NCBI GenBank assembly: GCA_907163375.1
Contig: CAJQUW010000909.1
Span: 496,001 to 560,000 of the forward strand
DNA: 64,000 bases
Source of the DNA: Prostheceraeus crozeri
Lineage: Eukaryota > Platyhelminthes > Polycladida > Euryleptidae
Direction: 5' to 3'
Below, piece after piece: positions 11,604 to 22,210 of the stretch. Both the position numbers and the translations under genes were made by a program. Position 1 is the stretch's first letter. Every line of letters starts with the position of its first letter. Under the pieces are notes generated by a model, which was not told the origin of the DNA, made no database searches, and worked only from the letters and a program-made list of their open reading frames with translations.

Positions 11604-14600
11604 AACAGAAAGGAGCTCATATTTTAGCTGGCAATCACAGCATCACAAAAGAACATTATCAACAGCCCTATAAGTCAGCAAAATTGCTTACAGCTTTTGT
11701 AACATCGTACTCTTGCTTACGTTTCTTTCCCAGGATGTCCCTTTTTTACGAAATGAATGGGATCTTAAGAATTTAGTTCATCGTCCATAGCTGAATGTTG
11801 AATACCTTTTGCTCATTTTTAATGCATTTCATTGTATTAACTAATTTTTTTATGCCTCTAATCTTCCAGCTGGGGCGATTGACATTTTCAGCGTGATACC
11901 ACTGACAATGTTTCGTACTTTCTTATCTATGCAAGTCACAACGGAAGAACAAGGTAAGAAAGGAGATTTTTGTTGAAAACACTTTTTATATAACTGCTTT
12001 GCCTTTAGGTTCGATGGCTGCCAGTATATTCTTCGTGGAAATGGGTTGCGGTTTGTTTGGAGTTTCACTTACTACCTTGATATATCGACAAACAGTAGCA
12101 TGGTATCCTGGCTTTGTTTTCTTACTATTGTCCGGTTTCTCCATTCTAACAATTATTCTGATCCTGTAAGTTCTTGTAAATAGTGTGCTGTTCGATTTGC
12201 TCAAGCACAAGTTCTGTCTAACTAAAGCCGAATGGCCTATTTCGTAGAGACATCCTCCGCGAATTTCAAAAAGAATGCGGAGAGAATTCCATCTTGAAGC
12301 GCCCTGTGTAAAGCAAGGTTGTTGAATCATAACTTTTCCGTTTTCACGGAAAATGTATAGAAATTTTATCGGAAATCATGGTAAAACCATATTTCATTTG
12401 AATTTCACCAAGGATTGAGTTAAATAATAATAATATCTTTATTGCTTCACATAGTTACAGTCGGTGAAAGCATTACAAAAGCACAAGAATACAAAATTTT
12501 ATAAATGATCAACGAACGCGTTCAGTTTTTGCGAATGGTGGACGCAAAGTGCACTGAGAACGAATTAGTCGACAGTGATGTGGTTGGAACATAACAGACA
12601 AGGGGTGAGAAGACGACCCCTCAATTGATGAAATCATTTTGTAACACATCTTTGTGGCAACTTCGATGAATGAAGGAAACTCATTCGAATTGATAATCCT
12701 AAACACTCGCTTCTCCAAGCGCATTATTTTATTAAATCTATAGTCAGGTGGATTGCAATAAACTGGATAAGCAAATAAAAATATGGAGCGAATAAAAGCT
12801 CCATCCCATATGATCTGTACATAAGGGTAGCAGGGCAACCCGATCTCTTAAGATTGTACATGACGTAAAGTCTCTTCCTCGCTTTCATAACCAAATCATC
12901 CAAATACAAATTCCACTTCATGTCAGTAGAAAAACTAACGCCTAGAATGCGAATGTATGAGACCTGACACAAGGCATTACCATCTGGAAAATAAACATCA
13001 GACAAAACCAGATTCTTTTTTGTTACAATGTCCATTACAAAACACTTATTTTTATTGAGAGGCAAGCCAATATCGGAGGACCATCTATCAATGCTATTAA
13101 GCTCTTGCTGGAGATTATCTTCAGAGCTGTCTCGAATAAAATGAAGGAAGGTAACATCATCGGCATAGCGCACCATGATGGTATTCCAACAAACAGCAGA
13201 AAGCAAATCAGTAGCCAAGCAGAACAATACTGGCCCAATTACACTTCCTTGAGGGACACCACTTGGTGCACAACTCCAATCAGATGTCACACCACCGATA
13301 AATTTTACTCGCTGTCTTCGACAAGACAAGAAACTATACACCCATCTGACTACAAAATTAGGCAAATCAAACTTGACACAAGCTGAAACAATAGTAGAGT
13401 GCAGCAATTTATCAAAAGCCTTAGAAAAATCAGTTGTCACAATTCTAACAGCGCATGTGCATTAAAGTGATGCATGTCTTATGATTAGCTTGGGTCTCTT
13501 ATTCTTTATCAAAAATGGGCTTAAAAAATAATTCCCATTAATGTCAATGGATTGAAAATTGAGTGCCAGGAAATATCTTTCAAAAAAAGAACTTCAATGT
13601 GAATTTCAATTGAAAGCACTGTACATTCATTTTAAAAAAAGGCACTTGATTAATTGACTTGTAAACTTGAAATAAACAAAAACAATTAATGAAATGTTGG
13701 CGCAATACTGACTTCGATCTACTTTTGTACGCGTTCTATACAATTCATGTAATCTTACGTCGCAAAGTGCATCTCTAAATGAAGCACTTAAATGCAAAAC
13801 ATTTAGCATGCTTCGTAATTACAATTTTTTTTAAACACTGTTCTGTTGGTCATGTTAATGACTTGTTGCGAGGTTTATCGAACAGGAGCAACAACTTTGC
13901 GATAGCTTCAACAAAAAACACCACGTAAATTGCAGAATTAGATTGTTTAAGCGCATCACTTTGCTAGAAATGCAAACTGACTCAAGGCGATGGCACATGC
14001 AGGAACTTATAGTGTACTAAGTGGGCAAAAAAGACATTTCAATACCTTGCAGAGATAGAAAAAATAGTCGTGCGTCGCTTGCGGATTGCTGTGAATCCCT
14101 TCAAAATGCTCCGATTGCCACGATTCCTTCAGATTTGAAGAATTCAAATCATTGCGCAAAAGTTTTCTCGATAATGTTGGGCCCTTCCGATGATTATTAA
14201 AAAAGTATCAGGCGCACGAAAATCTTTCACAAACTTCTGTGTAGAACTGGACATCGACTGTGTCTCCTTGATATGTGATCCGGTTGATAACAGTCACTGT
14301 AGCTTCACTCAATTTGGCGTGTTTAATGTTGAACTGGCTGCTCATTATTCGATTGTTATGGTACTATGTCAGCGGATTGTGCCATCTCATTAACGCTACA
14401 TGTTCCAATGTTCCCTTTCTAGTCAAACAGGAGTATAAACGAGCTCTCTTATTTGTGCTCAAAACTAAAAGCTGACTAAGCGATATAGCCTAATTAACCG
14501 GCGACAGTGGACAACACACCGTTGACATCATGACATTTTAATTTCTCTATCTACAGTGCCAAATACGCTACAGCGATGAAGCGACATGAAAAATGTCAGA

Positions 14601-15069
14601 CGATGCTGCAAGCTGAGGCATTGAAGCTTTATAGCTGAGGCGCATTTAGCCGTTTCTAGTATAAGACATCAATTTTGATTTGCATGTGTTATTATCATTA
14701 TCATACATGACATAAGGAGAAACAAATGACACCATAGATGGAAGCACCATTGCAATCGTTATAGCAGATATCTATGTACATGTACATATTGGAGCAGTTT
14801 TCCCTACAAATATTGCAAATTGTCAGGTTAATGATTTACATAGAACACTTTCCCATGAGGTTGATGATATTTTTTATTAGATGATCAATTTAATTACTAA
14901 AATCTACATGTAATCTGATAAACCTTGTATTTACTCATTTTAAATTTCTTGTAATTTCAGGTTGACACTCTACTTGATGAAACGTCACCGAAAAAAGAAT
15001 GCGGCAGATACTTTATCAGAGGGAAAAATAACTTACGTCAACAATGCAATGGATGAAATAACAAGCTGA
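9606..15069 (+). CDS. MFS transporter, SLC46 (proton-coupled folate transporter-like) family; four exons
   Basis: My splice model is exons 9606-10713, 11870-11953, 12009-12165 and 14961-15069, which join in frame to 485 codons, close to the usual 450-470 residues of SLC46 proteins. Donors are CAG|GTAAGT, AAG|GTAAGA and CCT|GTAAGT; acceptors are TTCCAG, CTTTAG and TTTCAG. The first helix lies near residues 24-45, an N-glycosylation site (NASS) is in the first extracellular loop, MFS motif A (SDKYGRK) is at 115-121, and SYSYLADITAPDQR near 171-184 is the SLC46-type segment after helix 4. Exon 2 gives AIDIFSVIPLTMFRT and exon 3 a GCGLFGV helix. The C-terminal tail is basic then acidic and cytosolic. 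SLC46 members carry folate, heme-related or muropeptide-type substrates across plasma or lysosomal membranes, usually with protons; the substrate here cannot be told. Intron 3 has accumulated a LINE and a MITE. Confidence 0.88.
11166..11228. repeat. Perfect-stem hairpin in intron 1 of the SLC46 gene
   Basis: TTTTGCTCACTTCTTCTA at 11166-11183 is perfectly complementary to 11211-11228, with further pairing of AGAC/GTCT inside. In the transcript this gives an 18-bp uninterrupted stem. No flanking duplication was recognised. Confidence 0.7.
11557..11598. repeat. (GA)n microsatellite
   Basis: A run of GA dinucleotides, about 20 units, in intron 1 of the SLC46 gene. It also creates the spurious serine-leucine repeat frame on the opposite strand. 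Confidence 0.9.
12420..13450 (-). pseudogene. 5'-truncated LINE (CR1/L2-type) reverse transcriptase inside intron 3 of the SLC46 gene
   Basis: On the minus strand the frame contains TDFSKAFDK, the RT motif SGVPQGSVIGPVLF, the catalytic box VRYADDVTFL, and then LPLNKNKC, LGVSFSTDMKW and the C-terminal LEKRVFRII and HPL segments. A frameshift near 12810 moves the reading from the 238-codon frame into the frame that continues to 12509. The endonuclease and the first part of RT are missing, so it is 5'-truncated, as is usual for target-primed insertions. The 3' end on this strand finishes in an (ATT)n tract near 12425-12437, typical of CR1/L2 tails. It lies antisense to the host gene. Confidence 0.85.
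13931..14457 (+). mobile_element. hAT-type MITE family C, copy 1 (intron 3 of the SLC46 gene)
   Basis: About 527 bp, homologous along its whole length to 15522-16043 and 51511-52029. It starts with GCAGAATTAGATTGTTTAA and ends near CTCTTATTTGTG, degenerate forms of the family ends CACAGAATTAGA and TCTAATTCTGTG. Target duplication is not recognisable in this oldest-looking copy. No coding capacity. Confidence 0.75.
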
Positions 15070-15521
15070 CATTTTTTGTGATTTATGGAGACATAAGTGA
15101 TGATGCTATAAAACGCCAAGGAGATCTGCACATCGAGGCTACGACAGGAGGGAATTCGCTCATTTTAATAGACAGATTTAAACGCTATCTATGGTACTAT
15201 TCCATGTAATTCATAGTCTTTTGCAGTAATGAATTAGTGTGGGTACAGTATGTAGTGAACTATTACTATAAAATTCAATGAAGAAGTCATAAAAACAGCA
15301 AACAAACGATGATGCATTCTTGCAGCATTTAGAGAGAAAACTATATATGATATATCGATTGCATTGATTTATTTATAAACTTATTATGTGACATAAAAAG
15401 TATGATAGTATCATAGATATCTAAAGACTCGGACTTTGTGCAATGTGCAAAGCCTGATTCTAACCCAATGAAGATGAAACTCATACCGATTTCTACATCA
15501 ATCAGTGGACACTGATGCCGT

Positions 15522-16043
15522 CACAGAATTAGATTGTTTAATCGTATCACTTTGCTAGAAGTGCAAGCTGATTCAAACAAATGGCACATGCAGGAACTTA
15601 ATAAGTAGGCAAAAAGAAATTTTTAATACCTTATAGAGATAGGAAAAATAGTCGTGCGTCGCTTGCGGATTGCTCTGAATTCCTTCAAAATGCTCCAATC
15701 GCCACGAATCCGTCAGATTCGAAGAATTCAGATCATTGCGCAAAAGTTTTCTCGATATTGTTAGGTCCTCCGATCACTTTAAAGAAAGTTAGCAGGCGCA
15801 CGAAAAAACGTTCACAAACTTCTCTATAGAACTGGACATCGACTGTGTCTCTTTGCTGTGTGATCCGGTTGATAACAGTCACTTAAACCTCGCACAATTT
15901 GGCGTGTTTAATGTTGAACTGGCTGCTCATTGTTCGATTGCTATGGTATTTAGTCAGGAGATTGTGCCATTTCATTTACGTTACATGTTCCAATGTTTCC
16001 CTTCTGGTGAAACAGCAGAAGAGGCGACCTGTCTTATTCTGTG
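15522..16043 (+). mobile_element. hAT-type MITE family C, copy 2
   Basis: A 522-bp copy bounded by CACAGAATTAGA and its inverse TCTTATTCTGTG. It is flanked by GATGCCGT on the left and GATGCCGC on the right, a 7-of-8 match to an 8-bp target duplication, which points to hAT (or P-like) transposition. It lies about 450 bp downstream of the SLC46 stop codon. Confidence 0.8.
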
Positions 16044-16051
16044 GATGCCGC

Positions 16052-18352
16052 AGTTGGTATTATTGTCCGCTGAATTTCTTTGAAATTGCATTGGGTTGAA
16101 AACTGTATTATTGTCCGGAAGAGGCATTCTATGTCAAATCTTCATAGAAATTATGCAATAGTCAGAATTTTAGAGCAAAGCTTCTCGGATATCCATACAA
16201 AAAATATAGACTATCACTTCTGAATAATTGCTTGTAGACATCGCCATAGATCTCATCTTCATTGGGTTAGAATACCAATAATATCCACTTCTATCGGACA
16301 TGCAAAATTCCTCGGACACCAGCTTGTCCTCGGAATCTCACTGTAAACGGTCACCTTCTAGAATCGAAGAAACCTGCATCCTAAAGCGCCAAACACCAGA
16401 ATTTTAGGAGGTCGTCCCAAGTCTTAAAGTCCATCCACTGAAATAGGCAATTACCCTGCCGTCTTAGCACAGATCTCTTTGTCAAACACTATGTAGTTAA
16501 TATAATTGTCGTATGCGTATCAATCGTCTTTCAAATTAATACTGGCATCAAATGGAAGGCTTTCAAGAAGACAGAGGACCGTCATCACTGTCGCAATCAG
16601 GTTTTGTCTTTTGTTAGTGCCGCTCTGGACGCTAATCCCATTTTTCCATGATTCAGAACAACTCGACAAAAGATGTCATTCTTCTGTGCACTTATCTCTG
16701 TTAAAGAGCGGTCTCCATGAAATTGCTAGATGTTTTGCATGATTTCTATTCATTTGTGACATGCCAATGTAACTTTCTGATTTTTAATTGATAAAGTAAA
16801 CACTTTTAATGACCAAGCATGAATTTTGGATTGGCTAATTGCAAAAGCTTCCTATAATTTCGTCCATTTCCGATATTTCCATAGATTTTTCTATAACAGA
16901 TGCTCCCTCATAAAAAACAAAAAAAATCAATGCTAGATTTCTGTTGTGAGGTTACATAGTCTCAATACTTGTTTATATCAATAAAATAGTACTTACTTTT
17001 ACGTACTACTAACAATAAGTTCATAAGTAGAAAGTGTTAGTTGACATTTATTTTTTATCGTTGTGCCAACACGTCTGTCGACCTCTGCCATAGGTTCTCC
17101 ATCATCGGCTGATGGCAGCTGAAGAAGAGATAGCCAATTCAGTAAGAAACACACGTTTTCAGGGGCTGGTGAAGGATTTGAATAGCTTCACGGATTGTTC
17201 TGTTGCATACAAAGAGGCAATTTAATGATTTCTTTTTATTCCAAAACAAAGAATAGAAGTATAAAGTATTGCACCGAATTTTTAAATTGTATATTGTTTT
17301 CTATGATCCATTGCAATTAATGCATAGAATAGTCTTACGATGTTTTCAGAAATTAGGCAAAAGTTGCAATTGTTTTAGAACACGCTTTGTCGTTAAAATT
17401 TCTGCAATTAAAATTGATATATCGGTATATATTTTATAGGCTTTAACACAACAGAAGTTCTGTTGCACTCTCTGGTGGATAAATGCAAGCCATTTCCAAG
17501 CAAAAAGAAAAACTGAGGCTAAATGTAAGATCCATTTAAATAGAATTAGAGCTTTTATTTGTCTTGCAGGAAAGGTGTGCGACTTTATACATCATGTAGT
17601 ATATTTACAGAATGTAACCTGTTAGAAATGTGCTAGACTTAGGCTAAAACTTACAACAAAGTATACTCATTCGATTTTCACACGCATTCATGCCAGAAAT
17701 ATTTGTTGGCCGATGAGCATGGAACTATAGTTGAAATAAAACTATCAAATTAAAGTTAACAGGCGGAAAACCGATGTACATAACTTCAATAGGTTAGTAA
17801 CGCAAATGAAAGATTGAGTTGGGGTTTGGGAGGATGGGTTATCATGTTCCCTTCTTGAGGCCGGTGCAATACCTGCCCCAAACACGTGCCGGTGTCCCTC
17901 CCGCAAATCAGCTGCATTTTCTACTTACATTTTATTTAATTTCAACAATATTTTGCATTTTGTGGATTCAGAGTCGAAGTCACGGAGTCCTATCATTTGG
18001 CGTGAGTCGGATCAGGAAAATCTTAGATAAAGGGAATCTACACAAATCGGGGCAAGGAAGCAATTCGGAGATGTACTCATGAATTTTCACTCTCAACATT
18101 GACACGTCGACATTCTAGTTCTCAGGTGTTTATGATATTACAGATTGTAAGTTCGCCTGGGCGTTGACTAGAACGATGTCCACAAAGTTGAACAAATTAG
18201 ACAATTGATTCCTGGGCAGCCATAGACGTTGAATTTGGTCCTGCAGCAACCCAACATTACCCAAACGTACTTGCAACATCCAGAATGGTCGAAGCTGAAC
18301 CTGAAGCTGGTTGAGTTATGACTGCATGGCTTTCCGTGCGGCTGGTGATCAT
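16052..18352. other. Spacer without recognised features
   Basis: About 2.3 kb with no coding sequence I can support. A short open frame near 17819-18082 has no splice support, no motif and unconvincing composition. Confidence 0.5.
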
Positions 18353-18372
18353 TTAACCCTTTCGATGCCATC

Positions 18373-18541
18373 GACGATATATTCGTCCGGGACTGTCATC
18401 AATTTTACTGCCCCATGCTTTAGCAATAGAAGGCCATCTTGCTGCCATTGACGAAATATTCGTCAGTATTCAGCGATATTTTCTATGCCACTCAATATCA
18501 GGATACTTGTTTTTTGCAATGCCAATGACGAAATATTCGTC
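18373..18541. repeat. Left cluster of three 15-bp palindromes (piggyBac subterminal)
   Basis: GACGATATATTCGTC at 18373-18387 and GACGAAATATTCGTC at 18450-18464 and 18527-18541. Each is preceded by GCCA plus 2-3 bases, so the repeating unit is broader than the palindrome. Spacing is exactly 77 bp between successive units (18373, 18450, 18527). Likely transposase binding sites, by analogy with the subterminal repeats that piggyBac transposases bind. Confidence 0.8.
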
Positions 18542-18829
18542 ACTGCTAAATATGAGCTCAGTGACAATACAATGTGTAATAGAATGTTTCCTCAGTGCCA
18601 GAGAATTGCAGAAAAAGCAAGAATTTTAGAACAAATATATCTACTTGCTTATTCACAACATGTACTGCCGACATACAGTAAATAAGTGCATGGTAATCAT
18701 CATTGAATACTATACCTCGTACCAATGAGACAAACATTACTACTTGTATTTCATTACATGTGATTACGAATAGTTCAATCGCATGCGTGGCAAAGTTCAA
18801 AGCAAGGCACAATACACAAGGGAATGGAA

Positions 18830-19379
18830 TTACAATTTATCTTTGCAGATTTTCTTCGATGTACAAACGGCACATCGTCGAAAGGTGCTCTTGTTTTCCT
18901 TTTGTGAAGGAATTAGTTTCGGATAATGAGCAACCTTGAATTGAAGCCGTATAGGTGTATCACCGGTGAAAGATCTTGAAGGTCGTCTCACTGAGCTCAT
19001 AGAAGTCAATTGATTGATAAGGTTAAGTAAAAATTGTTTCTTTGACACATTGTGATCAGATGAAAAAACCACGAATGAGTTATGAATTACAAAATCAAGG
19101 AGCATAAAATAGAGCTTTTTGTACCACTTTGTCGACTTTCTGACTATCGTATAAGTGTCAATAACCTGCGCCAGTTTTGAAAAAGTATCGGAATGCAGCA
19201 AGCTCACTATCAAATTTTTCGTCGATCCCAGGATGAGCAGTGAACGGAAATGAAGGACGTAGCTCTACATTATCGGACCATGTACCAGTAAATTCGTCTT
19301 CTTCACTATCACTCTCGTCGTGTGAAACAGAAAACTCCGAGAGATTGCTTTCCAAATCACTTTCGTCAGTACCAGACAC
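18830..19379 (-). pseudogene. Internally deleted piggyBac transposase
   Basis: The N-terminal frame (19379-19158) is acidic and contains FTAHPGIDEKFDSELAAFRYF, the start of the DDE_Tnp_1_7 domain. The next frame (19213-18830) contains VRKSTKWYKKLYFMLLDF and ends in a Cys-rich segment (RRCAVCTSKKICKDKL), the C-terminal part of the family. The roughly 350 residues carrying the catalytic aspartates are missing, and the two parts join near 19195 with a one-base frame difference. The copy cannot make an active enzyme. It could only be moved by a related transposase acting on the intact ends. Confidence 0.85.
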
Positions 19380-21665
19380 AGATTTAGAGAGGGAACAGAT
19401 GAACTATTTACACAACTGCGTGAAGCCCGTAAACACAGGACGGGAGAGACACTGATGTGCGATAGACAGGCAAGAAACAAATCGCGATATGATTACAGCG
19501 ATAACTTTCGCAGGGTAAACATACTTGAAAACTATCATTGTCATGTTGTCAAATGATTTCTTTGTCAACAAAGTAAGCAAACTCAATGAATTGTATCACA
19601 TACTTATCAATTAGTGAATAAAGTACCCAAGATATTGAACCTCTTTTAGATCAATTCAACATTTAATTTTAATTCCTATTCATCGCATAATGATTTTGTT
19701 TTAGATGAGGATGTATCCATGCTCCAAGTTTTGATCAGACACTAGACCTAAAAAATAAGAAATATAGGAATTTTTCAAAAGATATTGAAGAAATATAAGA
19801 TTTTCCAGCAAATTATCGGAAAGTATAGGATTTACCTCATGCAAAGTAAGAAAATAAAATTTGTTTTATTGAAAAATTATTGATCCTTACAAAGATCAAC
19901 AAAATTTATTAAATTTGTTTTCCAAATGATAAGTCAAAATGAATGGCTAGCTCAATTATGTTCTTAATTGGCCGATGCCATTTTGAATAATCCCCAAAAC
20001 ATAGGAGAACTTATTGAGGTTATCTATGTATGAGAAAAAGAAATAAACAGGAATGGTGCAATTGATGTTAGTATATGAAACTAATTCTGGAATGTTAACA
20101 AATTATCCATAGAAAATAAACTCGATGTAAAAACCACAGTGGAAACATGCATCTTCTGTCTGTATAATAGCAACTCTCCTCCGTCTGAGTTAGCAATAAG
20201 TTGGTTTCATAAAATGAACTACAATCGATTTGGTAACAAAAATTTATAAGCAATCAACAATAATTACAAAATGTTGGTAACAGATAAACTATAGGAATAA
20301 AAAATATCTACAGAATAATTATTGATAAAAACAGTTGATCAAATATTAGAATATATTATTGAAAGTCAGGAAAGGAAATCGTGTATTGATACAACTTGGT
20401 GGGAACATAAATTTCGTTTAGACTATTGTTTCAATTCAATCCCTAGATTTCCCGTGTTTGTAGGCAGATATCATAGGTATAATATATAAACTGATAAATG
20501 ATCAAGAATTTAGTAAATTTCTTAAATGCTGTATGAACAGACAGACAAATTATGAAAAGCGATAGGTTAAATTAATAAAACTAAGAAGCTTATTCGATAT
20601 CTAGAAGTATCATTCAGGATGGCCAACGTTTGGGTTTCATTGAAGTCATCGTATATGTACTTTATCATTCAAATTCATTTATACACACTAAGCTTTCAGT
20701 TTTTATTCATTTATCTCAGAAAAATTCGGTATGGAGATGTATACAATCAGGAAAGTTCAAATCATGAACCTCCTTTAAAAAAGGTAGATTTTAAGATGAG
20801 TTGAACTTTAAAAACATTGAGTTTCTTTCTTTTTGTCCAACTTTCTCTGTTTTATCTGTTTTTTTTTCAATTTAGAGTGAACGACCGTTAACTTTTCGTG
20901 AGCCGTTTCCAGCACTGATTGGGCCACGCTCACATCCAAAAACTCTATCATTGAATGTTTTCTTCAATTTTTCGTTGCCGATTTGAAGTATAACGCTAGC
21001 CGTTCGAATCTCTGTTCGTACACTGAGGAACACAGCATGAAGTCATCATTGCTTTGGAATTATCTTGAAAAAATAACAGGTCAGATTTAGCACAGCTCAC
21101 TTATTGCGATATCTGAAGTAAACATCTGTAACGACTAACGAGTTATCATTTCATTAAATCTAAATTCCCTCTAAGCAACCCTACGGAATTGCTGTAGAAT
21201 GATGCATGTTGACATTAATTTATCTCAAAATAGACTTAGCATACAGATATGTCACATACATGAGCATAATCATCAAATTGTCAAAAATGTGAGATATTAT
21301 CGCCTCAACGCGATAAGCATCCGTTCTGACCAACACATTTCTTGCCTGTCTATCGCAAATTGTCATCAAAGTAAACACCGATCGACGGGCTTCAACGCCG
21401 TCAGCGTGAATTGCGGAAAGCAGTTCATCTGTTCCTCTCTAAATCTGTGGTACCAGACGACATTAGGACGAAAATGATTTCAAATACGGTGTCTAGGGTA
21501 AGGAGAGAGTCTATTTACATGTAGGTCATATCTAAAAATAGGAATGATATCAAACCAGGTATCGAATGAAAGCTCTCACCACAACGCAGTTCACTGTGCT
21601 GACGAAACAGCATGTTATTGACCTCGTTAAAAAATATTCAGGATCGAAGCACTTTAAACGCCAAT

Positions 21666-21875
21666 GACGAGAATATCGTCATTGGCAATTGGTTGCAAAT
21701 TTACTGCAGACGAAATATTCGTCTTTGGCACTAAGAGAAAGTATAAATGAAATTACCTGGCACATGAAAATCATTTAGTTAGTGACGAAATATTCGTCAT
21801 CGGCAGACACAAGCCAATCTATTCCAATCATCAATGGCAGAGAGTGATGGTGATATTATTGACGAATATTTCGTC
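21666..21875. repeat. Right cluster of four 15-bp palindromes (piggyBac subterminal)
   Basis: GACGAGAATATCGTC at 21666-21680, GACGAAATATTCGTC at 21709-21723 and 21784-21798, and GACGAATATTTCGTC at 21861-21875. They are flanked by TGGCA/TGCCA-like sequence. The last copy is the reverse complement of the consensus core, matching its position in the opposite terminus. Confidence 0.8.
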
Positions 21876-22210
21876 TATGGCAATAAACATAGCCATCAAT
21901 TCCAAATACATGTGGCATCGAAAGGGTTAAGATTGTACATTGTCAGTTCGCTTATTGAGGGAAATTGTTCATGTATAGCAGGGTAGTACTGTAATGTTCA
22001 AGCAGTTCAGTGAATTTTAGTGTTTGGTAGATATTTTCGTAGAATTGCGCTCCGGTATCAGTTTCTTTTTATCACTGATTAAGTTAGTGGAAAGATCTTT
22101 TAGTGAGTTAATCAAGATCTAGTTAGTGGAACACAGTGAATTTTCTAATTGAAGTCTGATGGTTTTTCAAAAAATATACTCTCCTCATCTATTCTCTATT
22201 ATTTTTAAAA

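Larger units (their letters stand above)
18353..21930. mobile_element. piggyBac transposon with TTAA target duplications
   Basis: TTAA at 18353-18356 and 21927-21930 flank an element whose ends are the inverted repeat CCCTTTCGATGCCA (18357-18370 and 21913-21926). TTAA duplication with CCC-starting ends is diagnostic of piggyBac. The element is 3,570 bp. Next to the ends are seven copies of a 15-bp palindrome of the form GACGAAATATTCGTC, three on the left and four on the right. A minus-strand transposase remnant at 18830-19379 lacks the catalytic core, so the copy is non-autonomous. The remaining interior from about 19480 to 21650 is AT-rich and non-coding and may hold other insertions. Confidence 0.9.

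Noticed and set aside
11327..11620. Minus-strand frame with a leucine-serine repeat
   Set aside because: Produced entirely by the GA microsatellite.
17819..18082. 87-codon plus-strand frame
   Set aside because: No protein match, no splice sites and no transcription signals seen.
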